From assembly GCA_016841205.1 (NCBI GenBank), contig JAENZP010000009.1, forward strand, positions 65,285 through 129,284: a DNA stretch of 64,000 bases, given 5' to 3'. This document shows, in pieces, positions 54,585 to 63,257 of this stretch. The stretch is from Desulfoscipio geothermicus. Its GTDB lineage: Bacteria > Bacillota > Desulfotomaculia > Desulfotomaculales > Desulfallaceae. The position numbers and the translations under genes were made by a program. The stretch's first letter is position 1. Every line of letters begins with the position of its first letter. A model generated the notes under the pieces. It did no database searches, was not told the origin of the DNA, and saw only the letters and a program-made list of their open reading frames with translations.

Positions 54585-57203
54585 GTGAGCGAGCCAAATA
54601 ACGGGCCGGATATTAAATATATTGGCGATGAGCAGAAGTTAATGGTGGACAAGCTGGTAGAAAACGCGGGGCAGGCCCAGCAGGCTTTAATGCGCTTATC
54701 CCAGCAACAAATTGATGAAATAGTCAAGACTATGGCTCTTGCCGGGCTGGACCGGCACATGGAACTGGCCAGACTGGCGGTGGAGGAAACCAAAAAGGGC
54801 GTTTATGAAGACAAATCGATTAAAAATATATTCGCTACCGAATCGATCTACCATAGTATCAAGTATAAAAAAACCGTAGGGGTTATCAGTCTCAATGAGG
54901 AAGAAGACTTAATAGAAGTGGCTGAGCCGGTGGGGGTGATTGCCGCCGTGATCCCCGTGACCAACCCCACTTCCACAACTATGTTTAAATCGTTGATTTG
55001 CCTAAAAACGGCCAATCCGCTGATTTTTAGTTTTCACCCCGGGGGACAAAATTGCAGCGAGGCAGCTGCCCGGGTGATGTACGACGCGGCGCTGGCCGCC
55101 GGGGCACCGGAAAATTGTATTAGTTGGATAGAGCAGCCTTCGCTTGAGGCTACCAGCTACCTGATGAACCATCCCGGAGTGCAATTGATCCTGGCTACCG
55201 GGGGAGCCGGCCTAGTGCGGGCCGCTTATAGTACGGGCAAGCCGGCCTTGGGGGTGGGACCGGGCAATGTGCCCTGCTATATAGAAAAATCAGCCAATGT
55301 CAAACGAGCAGTAACCGATTTGATTTTAAGTAAAACGTTTGATAACGGCCTGATTTGCGCTTCGGAACAGTCGGTGGTTATTGACCGGGAAATTTATCAG
55401 GAAGTCTCCGGGCTAATGCAAGATTATGGCTGTTATTTTCTGAACGGGCAAGAAACTGAGATGCTTGAAGCTATGGCAGTAAAAGGTGAAAAATGTGCTT
55501 TAAACCCGGCTATTGTAGGGCAACCCGCTTATGCTATCGCACAGATGGCGGGGTTTGAGGTGCCCAAGGATACCAAAGTACTGGTGGCACCCCAGCAGGA
55601 AGTTGGGTTGGGACATCCCCTGTCTATGGAAAAGCTGAGCCCTATTCTGGCCTGCTACCAGGTAGCCGATTATCATGAAGGTATTAAGCGTTGTGAGGAA
55701 ATAGTTGGCTTTGGCGGCCTGGGCCATTCGGCGGTGCTGCATACCGAAGATAAAGATGTTCTGGCTGAATTTTCCCGGCGCATGCGGACCGGGCGGATTA
55801 TCATTAATTCCCCGGCCACCCACGGGGCCATCGGTGACATATACAATGTTAACACACCTTCGCTGACCCTGGGCTGTGGCTCGATGGGCCGCAATGCTAC
55901 CACCTCCAATGTCAGCGTGGATAACTTGATTAATATTAAGCGGGTTACCGGGAGGCGGGACAAGCTGCAGTGGTTCAGGGTGCCCGAGCGCATTTACTTC
56001 ACTTCGGGTTCGGTGCAGTATTTGCAAAAAATGCAGGGTGTAACTAGAGCCCTCATAGTTACTGACCCGGGTATTGTTAAGCTTGGTTTTGTAGATAAAG
56101 TGGTCTACCATTTAAATAAGCGCAATAGCCCGGTCAGGGTTGAAGTATTCTCGAATGTGGAGCCTGACCCGTCGGTGGAGACGGTACAAAAGGGCGTCGA
56201 GGTAATGAAGCAATTCCGCCCGGACACCATTATTGCTTTGGGGGGCGGCTCGCCCATTGACGCCGCCAAGGCTATGTGGCTGTTTTATGAACATCCCGAG
56301 GTGGAGTTTGACTTTCTGCGCCTGAAATTCATGGATATTCGCGAGCGCACTTACAAATATCCCAAGCTGGGGAGGAAGGCTCAGTTGGTGGCTATACCAA
56401 CCACCAGCGGAACCGGCTCGGAGGTGAGTGCCTTCGCGGTGATTACCCACAAGGGCCAGAATATCAAGTATCCCCTGGCCGATTACGAACTGACTCCCGA
56501 TGTGGCAATTATTGATCCGGACTTTGTCGGCACATTGCCCCCGGCGGTTATCGCAGACACCGGTCTTGATGTGCTGACCCATGCCCTGGAAGCTTATGTT
56601 TCTGTGATGGCTTCGGATTATACCGATGCTATGGCTATGAAGGCTACCGAGCTGGTGTTTAATTATCTGCCCGCCAGTTATGGGGAAAAGGATAATTTTG
56701 AGGCCCGGAGCAAAATGCATAACGCCTCTTGTATAGCGGGCATGGCTTTCACCAACGCTTTTTTAGGGATCAACCACAGTCTGGCTCATAAACTTGGCGG
56801 TGAATTTCACATTACCCACGGCCGGGCCAATGCTGTCTTGCTGCCACATGTAATCAGGTATAATGCGGGGTTGCCCAGTAAGTTCGCCTCTTTCCCGCAA
56901 TACGAATATTTCCAGGCTCCGGAAAAATACCGGCAGATGGCTGCTTTTTTGGGAATGCCGGCGCGTACGGTGGAAGAGGGGGTAAACAGCCTTATTTCCG
57001 GGGTTGAAGAGCTGCGGGCCAGGGTAGGCATACCGGATACTATTGCCCAATGCGGTATTAACGAAGCGTTCTTTAAGCAAAAGGTGCCCGAGCTGGCCGA
57101 GAAAGCCTTCGAGGACCAGTCTACCAGCGCCAACCCGCGCATGCCTTTGATTGAAGAACTGGCTGCCATTTTGCTGCGCGCCTACGACAACCCGCACGCA
57201 TAG
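54585..57203 (+). CDS. adhE: Bifunctional acetaldehyde/alcohol dehydrogenase AdhE
   Basis: AdhE reduces acetyl-CoA to ethanol in two steps. The N-terminal aldehyde dehydrogenase half has AVIPVTNPTSTTMFKSL and the catalytic Cys in NGLICASEQSVV. The C-terminal iron alcohol dehydrogenase half has GGGSPIDAAKAMW, TTSGTGSEVSAFAVIT, LDVLTHALEAYVS and HSLAHKLGGEFHITHGRAN with metal-binding His residues. The length, 872 aa, is standard and both halves are intact. GTG 54585 follows GGGGGGA. Confidence 0.98.
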   Translation: MSEPNNGPDIKYIGDEQKLMVDKLVENAGQAQQALMRLSQQQIDEIVKTMALAGLDRHMELARLAVEETKKGVYEDKSIKNIFATESIYHSIKYKKTVGVISLNEEEDLIEVAEPVGVIAAVIPVTNPTSTTMFKSLICLKTANPLIFSFHPGGQNCSEAAARVMYDAALAAGAPENCISWIEQPSLEATSYLMNHPGVQLILATGGAGLVRAAYSTGKPALGVGPGNVPCYIEKSANVKRAVTDLILSKTFDNGLICASEQSVVIDREIYQEVSGLMQDYGCYFLNGQETEMLEAMAVKGEKCALNPAIVGQPAYAIAQMAGFEVPKDTKVLVAPQQEVGLGHPLSMEKLSPILACYQVADYHEGIKRCEEIVGFGGLGHSAVLHTEDKDVLAEFSRRMRTGRIIINSPATHGAIGDIYNVNTPSLTLGCGSMGRNATTSNVSVDNLINIKRVTGRRDKLQWFRVPERIYFTSGSVQYLQKMQGVTRALIVTDPGIVKLGFVDKVVYHLNKRNSPVRVEVFSNVEPDPSVETVQKGVEVMKQFRPDTIIALGGGSPIDAAKAMWLFYEHPEVEFDFLRLKFMDIRERTYKYPKLGRKAQLVAIPTTSGTGSEVSAFAVITHKGQNIKYPLADYELTPDVAIIDPDFVGTLPPAVIADTGLDVLTHALEAYVSVMASDYTDAMAMKATELVFNYLPASYGEKDNFEARSKMHNASCIAGMAFTNAFLGINHSLAHKLGGEFHITHGRANAVLLPHVIRYNAGLPSKFASFPQYEYFQAPEKYRQMAAFLGMPARTVEEGVNSLISGVEELRARVGIPDTIAQCGINEAFFKQKVPELAEKAFEDQSTSANPRMPLIEELAAILLRAYDNPHA

Positions 57204-57220
57204 CGGGTAAATTCGGGTAT

Positions 57221-57251
57221 GGGAAGCATGGGGACGGTTCTCTTGCTTTCC
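57221..57251. repeat. Small hairpin with GGGGACGGTTCTC motif
   Basis: ggaagca (57222-57228) can pair with tgctttcc (57244-57251) with one bulge. The loop holds ggggacggttctct, a phrase I associate with short dispersed repeats in clostridial genomes. It may end adhE transcription weakly. Confidence 0.4.
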
Positions 57252-57386
57252 TTAGTCATATAATTTATGGGCAGCAAGAAGGACTCTTTTATGCTGGATG
57301 ACTAGTTCTATAAAATCTAACTATAGAAGGGGGTAAGGCCTGGTAGGAGAGAGTGGTTTTGTAAAGTCTAATGCCAGGCTGTTGTA

Positions 57387-57665
57387 ATGGCTCAAGTAAT
57401 TTTGGATCGGGAACGTAATTTTAAACTGACGGAAGAAACGATGACTCGGATAAATGATAAGTATAGCTCTGTTGAGGCTGCGATTGAGGAACTGAAACAA
57501 GTTAATCTGCATGCCTTTATTACCGTAGTCTGGGCGCTTTTGGCTGAGGATGACCCGGAACTTACCTTTGAAGATACCGCCCGGTTGCTTTACGCTAAGA
57601 CAGAAATAATGAAACAGGTTGATGAGGCTATTGTTGTTGCGTTTACAGAGCAAATTGTTCCGTAG
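57387..57665 (+). CDS. Hypothetical protein, possibly phage tail-assembly-chaperone-like
   Basis: A 92-aa protein (AQVILDRERNFKLTEETMTR, then HAFITVVWALLAEDDPELTFED). The W-A-L-L-x-E-D-D-P-x-L-T-x-E-D pattern resembles small phage tail assembly chaperones, but no other phage gene is near, so this is tentative. The ribosome binding site is weak. It could be a leftover of a prophage. Confidence 0.45.
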   Translation: MAQVILDRERNFKLTEETMTRINDKYSSVEAAIEELKQVNLHAFITVVWALLAEDDPELTFEDTARLLYAKTEIMKQVDEAIVVAFTEQIVP

Positions 57666-57722
57666 TTCCGCATTAAGGGAAGGAACTATTTGCTCTGTTC
57701 GACTAATTTAAGCGGCAAGTGA

Positions 57723-57881
57723 TCAATCTTCTTTAGCCTCCCGGGATACATATATAGCACCGCTGCCGTAATGGCTGGGAGATGTTGTTTGCCCGCGGGT
57801 ATTGTCAATATGGGCGGATTTGGCATGGTACTTATCTAGATTGCTCTTTTTAATGATTGGTTTACTACTTTTGGTTTTCAT
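57723..57881 (-). CDS. Short basic protein, 52 aa
   Basis: A short - strand gene starting at ATG 57881 behind AGAGGTGTTATC and ending TGA at 57725-57723. The product (MKTKSSKPIIKKSNLDKYHA at the start, GAIYVSREAKED at the end) is strongly basic at the N-terminus and hydrophilic. Not recognised. It is called because of the ribosome site and the lack of any competing gene. Confidence 0.45.
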   Translation of the reverse strand: MKTKSSKPIIKKSNLDKYHAKSAHIDNTRGQTTSPSHYGSGAIYVSREAKED

Positions 57882-58110
57882 GATAACACCTCTGTGTAAT
57901 TTCCCTTTATGATAGTATTATATCCCTGCGGCCGGTTAAATATTGTTTTCAGCTGCATAATACTTATGTGCAGGAATATCACTAATTCTAGGCAAATTTC
58001 CAAAGCAAATACTGGAATTAGAACCGATATGGGTATTAAGCAGGTGATCCTGCCTAGGATAAAAACGACAGAGTTTCCCAATAAACACACCAAGGGGGTG
58101 AGATGTGGAA

Positions 58111-58308
58111 ATGAACCAGACGCTTAAAGTGGAAGGCATGAGCTGCCATCATTGTGAAATGGCCGTGGAGAAAGCAGTTAAAGGCATTGCCGGTGTGGAA
58201 AACGTGCAGGTAGATTTAATTAAAAAGGAAGTAATGGTAACTGGTTCTGCAGACCGGGAGCAAATAGCCAGGGCTATTAAGGAAGCCGGTTATGAAGTAG
58301 TGAGTTAG
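58111..58308 (+). CDS. copZ: CopZ-like copper chaperone (HMA domain)
   Basis: A 65-aa heavy-metal-associated domain with the metal site GMSCHHCEMAV and the usual ferredoxin-like pattern (GVENVQVDLIKKEVMVTG, then IKEAGYEV). It would carry Cu(I) in the cytosol. No copper ATPase or CsoR gene is beside it. ATG 58111 is preferred, with GGGGGTGAG upstream; GTG 58105 adds two residues. The upstream 200 bp hold small inverted repeats (ctaggca 57988, tgcctag 58051). Confidence 0.88.
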   Translation: MNQTLKVEGMSCHHCEMAVEKAVKGIAGVENVQVDLIKKEVMVTGSADREQIARAIKEAGYEVVS

Positions 58309-58317
58309 GAACCTCGC

Positions 58318-58507
58318 GGCCTGGCTTATAAAGCCAGGCCGTAGGATTTCAGGCGGCTGATTTTGCGCACGATGGTGGACTGGTCCACCTTTAAGGCCTA
58401 GGTTGACGTTCCGAGGCCAGTAATAGCGTAACAAGGAGTCAAAAACCCGGTGACTTATTTTTTTACGAATACCGTACTTCCTTCATAATTTTGTTTAAAG
58501 GCACAAG
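58318..58507 (-). pseudogene. Deleted copy of the sigma-54 regulator 3' end
   Basis: This stretch is a diverged copy of 63235-63640, the 3' part of the sigma-54 regulator gene, including its terminal hairpin ggcctggctt-ata-aagccaggcc (58318-58340). The first part (to about 58400) and the last part (from about 58405) match, but roughly 216 bp between them are missing. The reading frame is broken. Confidence 0.88.
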
Positions 58508-58879
58508 ACTACCCACCCTGCTTTTCCCCAGGAAGCCGTTTAAGCGGTTATCTTAAGAAGTGTTATGTTTATATAGCTATCAGAGTGCGCAATGTTCCAT
58601 GCCTCGGATTTATGTATTTCGGCATAACGATGTATTTTTTCATAACCTCGTAAAAACCTGCGTTGGTATAAGAATTTTTGTATGGTATATGCAAGATTGC
58701 AAAATTGCTGGTCGCTTTGAATGAATAGCTTAGTATGTAATTGCAGTGAGTATCTGCAGTAAGTACATTGTGCTTGTTAAAAAAATTACCATAGAAGTAA
58801 AAAAATAGACCAGAATTTATTGCTTTGCTAACATCTAAATGGAAGATATAACACCATTTTAATTCAGCCTTTTTTTGAC

Positions 58880-59290
58880 TCGGCTGCGCAGAAAACTGGG
58901 CGAACTTCAATTGAAGGTCGAAGAATTTACCGTGATCTTTGGCAAAGGCACAATACGAAAAAGAATTTTGCCGAATTGGATGCTTCTGGAGTTCCCTATG
59001 TAGCTTCGCCAGGGACAAATCCGCGGTTTTACATTAAGTCTTGACAAAAAACAGCAACAATTACAGGAACTTGAAAGCAGATTAAATAATCCTCAGGCCC
59101 GGAACGAAAAAAGGAAGCGCTAGAAGCGGAAAGCATTGCGGCCTATCAGGGACAAAGGCGTATTGAACGGGCTTTTAAATAATTGAAGAATTCCCATCAT
59201 TATGCTATGACGCCGCAATATCACTGGACCGACCAAAAAATCAAGATACATACATTTATTTGTCTTACCGGCCTACTGCTCTCCTAACTG
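58880..59290 (+). pseudogene. Relic of an IS1634-like (IS4-group) transposase
   Basis: Around 59126-59287 one frame reads LEAESIAAYQGQRRIERAFK, a stop, then LKNSHHYAMTPQY and HWTDQKIKIHTFICLTGLLL, the C-terminal region typical of IS1634-type transposases. Upstream (about 59041-59120) another frame gives DKKQQQLQELESRLNNPQ. Stops and frameshifts show it is dead. No terminal inverted repeats were found by eye. Confidence 0.7.
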
Positions 59291-59596
59291 TTATGGAAGA
59301 AGGCACGGGAAGCCGGTTGCCGGATGAATGTGGAAACGTTATTGGATCGCCTCGGAAATCCGCATGGCTGAAATTATCATTGTGGGAAACTCACGCTAGG
59401 ATATATTGGCTAAAAGCGAGACATGGACGATGTCTGGCACTAATATTGCTTATTTAAACAACGGTAACTAAATGCCGGTTGCAGTTTCATTATTTCTTTA
59501 GAGGAAAACAGGTATTGTTGTTGAATATACAAGTAAACCATTGATTTTGTCAGCTTATGGATTATGCACAATGCTTAAATGAGAGGGGGCTATGAT

Positions 59597-59704
59597 ATGG
59601 ACGCGCAAACTTAGGTTGTTTTAGCCGGTACTATTTTTTTGATTGCCTATGCAATGATTATGTGGGAAAAAGTCCACAGAACAGTGATTTTGGTCAAAAA
59701 TTGA
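59597..59704 (+). pseudogene. N-terminal stub of an ArsB/NhaD-type transporter
   Basis: From ATG 59597 (behind GAGAGGGGG) the frame has an early TAG at 59612 and then reads FLIAYAMIMWEKVHRTVI, matching FLVVYAIIVSEKIHRTVI of the intact transporter at 61671. It ends at TGA 59702. It is the dead first segment of a paralogue. Confidence 0.75.
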
Positions 59705-59792
59705 AGCGCACAATCGGAATTATGGGTTATTTATCAGTGTATGCCAGTTCAATATTATAATATTCATTTAATGGAAGGGAGGTTATGCATGT

Positions 59793-59933
59793 ATGGAAAC
59801 TGCCATAGCAGTGTGTATATCGGGATTAGGGTCTGTTTTCGCGGTGCTGTTAATTTTGCAAATTGGTATACAAATAACTGGCAGTGTGATAGACAGTATG
59901 GCTAAAAAACAAACACAACAACAAAATGGATAA
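59793..59933 (+). CDS. OadG-like small subunit of a sodium-pump decarboxylase
   Basis: A 46-aa single-helix protein (CISGLGSVFAVLLILQIGIQ) followed by a polar tail rich in Lys and Gln. It resembles gamma subunits of oxaloacetate or methylmalonyl-CoA decarboxylase sodium pumps, which stabilise the alpha-beta complex. ATG 59793 is 10 nt behind AAGGGAGG. The oadB gene follows 178 bp later. The gamma subunit is short but could be intact. Confidence 0.65.
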   Translation: METAIAVCISGLGSVFAVLLILQIGIQITGSVIDSMAKKQTQQQNG

Positions 59934-60044
59934 GTCAAAAAGAATGATCTACTGGTTACCCTGGAAGCTATGAAAATGCATATTAAAGTGTACTCGTTCA
60001 GCGACGGCGAAAAAGCTGAAGTAAATGTGGTTCCTGTGATGTAG
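59934..60044 (+). pseudogene. Fragment of a biotin carrier domain
   Basis: Directly after the oadG-like stop, in the same frame, comes VKKNDLLVTLEAMKMHIKVY, which contains the biotin-attachment motif EAMKM, and it ends at TAG 60042. The front half of the carrier domain and a start codon are missing, so it is probably a relic of the decarboxylase biotin carrier, joined to oadG by a deletion. Confidence 0.75.
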
Positions 60045-60110
60045 TGAACATTGATACTGTTCTAGTTTTGGAATAATTATATTAAAAAATAATAAACAGG
60101 AGGATTGGGC

Positions 60111-61223
60111 ATGCAACAGGTTGCTGATATTTTCAGTAATATTGGACTTTTATATTTAAATGCAGGACAGGTTGGCATGTGGCTGATAGCCTTTGTCCTC
60201 TTTTATCTGGCCATTAAGAAAGGTGTTGAGCCGCTGCTCCTGGTGCCTATCGCATTTGGAATATTTGCGACCAACTTCCCTCATACCGGCCTGACAGAAG
60301 AGGGCGGACTGTTTTATATCTTTTACAATTACGGTATTGCTAATGAATTAATCCCACCCCTTATTTTCCTGGGTCTGGGTGCGATGACGGACTTTGGGCC
60401 GGTGCTTGCTAATCCCAAAACATTGCTTTTAGGTGCGGCAGGTCAGATTGGTGTTTACGTGGCGTTTTTCGGTGCCATACTGATCGGCTTCACTCCGAAC
60501 GAGGCGGCCACCATTGGTATAATCGGTGGTGCTGACGGCCCGACTTCCATATATCTTGCTGCCAATCTGGCCCCGCACTTGTTGGGAACGGTGGCGGTGG
60601 CGGCTTATTCTTACATGGCGTTGGTGCCAATAATCATTCCGCCCGTTGCCAAAGCGCTGACTACCCAGAAAGAACGGGAAATGGTTATGCAAATGGTGCG
60701 TACACCAAGTAAGACGGAAAGAATTGTTTTCCCTATTTTGGTATCCATTATTGTTATGCTGTTGGTGCCCATGGCGGCCCCGCTGATTGCCATGTTCATG
60801 CTGGGTAACTTGTTCATGGAAAGCGGTGTGGTGGAGCGTCTGACCACGGTTAGCCGTGAAGCTTTAATGAATATAGTTACCATTTTCCTTGGTGTAGCCG
60901 TTGGCTCCACCATGACTGCGGAAACTTTCCTGAACGCTAAAACCCTCGGTGTGTTTGCAATGGGCATAGTAGCCTTTGCCTTTGCTACGGCTGGCGGTGT
61001 ATTAATAGCCAAGCTAATGAACCTGTTCGTTAAGAACAAGGTCAACCCGCTTATCGGTGCTGCGGGTGTATCCGCTGTACCCATGGCAGCTCGGGTGGTC
61101 CAGAATATGGGTATGGAGGCTAACCAGCAAAACTACCTGCTGATGCACGCTATGGGGCCCAACGTGGCCGGTGTTATCGGCACGGCTGTGGCGGCCGGTG
61201 CGTTTATTGCGGCTTTAACGTAG
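60111..61223 (+). CDS. oadB: Sodium-pumping decarboxylase beta subunit (OadB/MmdB/GcdB)
   Basis: A 370-aa polytopic membrane protein that couples decarboxylation of carboxybiotin to Na+ export. It has LTEEGGLFYIFYNYGIANEL, PPLIFLGLGAMTDFGP, the key Asp region GIIGGADGPTSIYLA and the C-terminal GPNVAGVIGTAVAAG. It appears intact. ATG 60111 lies behind AGGAGG. The carboxyltransferase alpha subunit is not in the window and the biotin carrier next to it is broken, so other partners would be needed. Confidence 0.94.
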   Translation: MQQVADIFSNIGLLYLNAGQVGMWLIAFVLFYLAIKKGVEPLLLVPIAFGIFATNFPHTGLTEEGGLFYIFYNYGIANELIPPLIFLGLGAMTDFGPVLANPKTLLLGAAGQIGVYVAFFGAILIGFTPNEAATIGIIGGADGPTSIYLAANLAPHLLGTVAVAAYSYMALVPIIIPPVAKALTTQKEREMVMQMVRTPSKTERIVFPILVSIIVMLLVPMAAPLIAMFMLGNLFMESGVVERLTTVSREALMNIVTIFLGVAVGSTMTAETFLNAKTLGVFAMGIVAFAFATAGGVLIAKLMNLFVKNKVNPLIGAAGVSAVPMAARVVQNMGMEANQQNYLLMHAMGPNVAGVIGTAVAAGAFIAALT

Positions 61224-61366
61224 CAGTTTAGGATAATTAACTCATCTTGCGGTGTTGGCAAAAAACTATAATTGTGCCGTCTTCATATATAACCTAGCTT
61301 TCAAGAAATTAGGCAAATTATCTATGATTCTAAAATAAACTTACTGACTTTGATTAACTAGTAACC

Positions 61367-61447
61367 AAGCAAAGCACTTTTTTCTCAGGTTTTGGTATGG
61401 TTACCAATATTAACTCAGAAAAAGAGTGTTTTGCTTATTTTTTTTCG
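61367..61447 (+). terminator. Long imperfect terminator after oadB
   Basis: A large stem pairs aagcaaagcacttttttct (from 61367) with agaaaaagagtgttttgctt (to about 61436), with one bulge and one mismatch, enclosing a smaller tggt/acca hairpin, followed by a run of eight T. The rest of 61224-61670 shows no gene. Confidence 0.7.
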
Positions 61448-61670
61448 TACAAAAATACCATTTATATCAGAATTTTAGCCAATCTTGAACCCCGAAAGTT
61501 TAGTTGAGTTTGTAAGTAGCTTTTCTGTTTATTGCTTTTTTTACGCGTGGTAATAGTATGTTTCACCAAAGTGGCCTTTGGGGTGCATAACTATAATTTC
61601 CGACAAATATGAATTTAAAAATTAGCTTGCTTAAGGTTTACATTGCTTTGTAGAGAAAGGGGGAATAAAT

Positions 61671-63074
61671 TTGCCGGAGCATTTACAAATTTATTTTGCT
61701 ACTGCAGTTTTTTTAGTTGTTTACGCCATCATTGTATCTGAAAAGATTCACCGGACTGTCATTGCTTTGGTAGGCGCGGCATTGGTTGTCGTATTCGGTA
61801 TTGTGAGCGCTGAGAGTGCAGTGGAGCACATTGATTTCAATACCCTTGGCCTTTTGGTGGGTATGATGATTATTGTGGGCATTACGCGCCAGACAGGTGT
61901 TTTCGAGTTCCTTGCCATTAAGGCCGCCAAAGGCTCCAAGGGTGAGCCGCTCAAAATTATGGCGGCGTTATCCATGGTTACAGCTGTTCTATCGGCGCTT
62001 CTTGATAATGTCACCACGGTGCTGCTCATTGTTCCGGTGACCTTTGCTATTGCCAAAAAACTTAAAATCAACCCCATGCCGATATTAATAGCAGAGATAT
62101 TGTCATCTAACATAGGCGGTACTTCTACATTAATTGGTGATCCGCCCAACATTATGATCGGCAGTGCAACTCACTTGGGTTTCATGGACTTTATTATTAA
62201 TCTAACTCCAGTTGTCGTGGTTGTTTATGTGGTTACTTTGACGCTGCTGCGCTTGATTTACCGGTCTCAACTAGTTTGCGACCCGAAACTGCAAGCGTCA
62301 ATAATGGAATTAGACGAGCGCGCTGAACTTAAAGATATGAAGTTGTTGAGTAAATGTTTGGTTGTACTGGCACTTACCATAACCGGTTTTGTTCTGCATC
62401 AGTACTTAGGCCTGGAGTCTTCGGTGATTGCCCTGACCGGAGCCAGTTTACTGCTTTTGGTCAGCCGTCAGGAGCCGGAACACGCCCTGCAAGCTGTGGA
62501 GTGGCCCGTAATATTCTTCTTTATTGGCTTGTTTGTGCTGGTAGGCGGCCTGGTTGAAACGGGGGTTATTGCTATGATAGCCGCCGGAGCTATGGATTTG
62601 ACCGGTGGTGCCATGATTCCCACTTCCATGCTGATATTATGGCTTTCGGGAATTGCCTCAGCCTTTGTAGATAATATTCCCTTTGTGGCGACCATGATTC
62701 CTATGATTCATGACATGGGCAGATTAATGGGTATAACCGATCCCAATGCTTTGAATTTGTTCTGGTGGTCACTGTCCCTGGGGGCCTGCCTGGGTGGAAA
62801 CGGTACGATAATCGGTGCCTCCGCTAACGTTGTGGTAATTGGTATGTCTGAAAAGCGGGGTGTCCTTATAACTTTCATGAAATATTTTGTGGTAGCTTTT
62901 CCGCTGATGTTGATATCGCTGGTGGTGTGTACCGGATACTTGTTGCTATGGCATCTTTATTCAGAATCAATAGTTATTGTTGTAACACTGGGCTTTGGCT
63001 TACTGGTTGCATTAGCCGCCATGCCAATTAACAAAATGTTGGAAAAGCAGGCTGCTTCAAAAACATTAAACTAA
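61671..63074 (+). CDS. ArsB/NhaD-type anion or Na+/H+ transporter
   Basis: A 467-aa protein with about 11 membrane helices of the ion transporter superfamily. It shows EKIHRTVIALVGAALVVVFG, SALLDNVTTVLLIVPVTFAI and SSNIGGTSTLIGDPPNIMIG near the middle, and a repeat of the pattern in LSGIASAFVDNIPFVATMIP and LGACLGGNGTIIGASANVV. These two inverted-repeat DN/GG motifs fit NhaD, P-protein and ArsB families. Beside a sodium-pump subunit, Na+/H+ exchange is plausible. The TTG start at 61671 follows GAAAGGGGGAA. Confidence 0.88.
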   Translation: MPEHLQIYFATAVFLVVYAIIVSEKIHRTVIALVGAALVVVFGIVSAESAVEHIDFNTLGLLVGMMIIVGITRQTGVFEFLAIKAAKGSKGEPLKIMAALSMVTAVLSALLDNVTTVLLIVPVTFAIAKKLKINPMPILIAEILSSNIGGTSTLIGDPPNIMIGSATHLGFMDFIINLTPVVVVVYVVTLTLLRLIYRSQLVCDPKLQASIMELDERAELKDMKLLSKCLVVLALTITGFVLHQYLGLESSVIALTGASLLLLVSRQEPEHALQAVEWPVIFFFIGLFVLVGGLVETGVIAMIAAGAMDLTGGAMIPTSMLILWLSGIASAFVDNIPFVATMIPMIHDMGRLMGITDPNALNLFWWSLSLGACLGGNGTIIGASANVVVIGMSEKRGVLITFMKYFVVAFPLMLISLVVCTGYLLLWHLYSESIVIVVTLGFGLLVALAAMPINKMLEKQAASKTLN

Positions 63075-63099
63075 ATGCGTAAGAAATTAATTGTTTGAT

Positions 63100-63125
63100 A
63101 AAGGCACCCCTTGTGGGGTGCCTTT
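63100..63125 (+). terminator. Terminator of the transporter gene
   Basis: Arms aaaggcacccc (63100-63110) and ggggtgccttt (63115-63125) around TTGT. Confidence 0.85.
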
Positions 63126-63234
63126 ACCCGTAAAAGCCGGGTTTTTCCCTGTCTACAATGATTTGGTATCAATGGCCAGGTTACTTAGCATGGCATGTCG
63201 GACCTACTGCTTTGAGGAAATATTTGGCTTTGGA

Positions 63235-63257
63235 GGCCTGGCTTATAAAGCCAGGCC
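63235..63257 (-). terminator. Hairpin at the end of the sigma-54 regulator
   Basis: ggcctggctt (63235-63244) pairs perfectly with aagccaggcc (63248-63257) around ATA; the right arm contains the last codons. The same hairpin appears at 58318-58340. Confidence 0.65.

Noticed and set aside
58569-59018. 149-codon - strand reading frame
   Set aside because: It lies over the transposase relic, has no good ribosome binding site and no recognisable domain; chance open frame in AT-rich decayed DNA is more likely.
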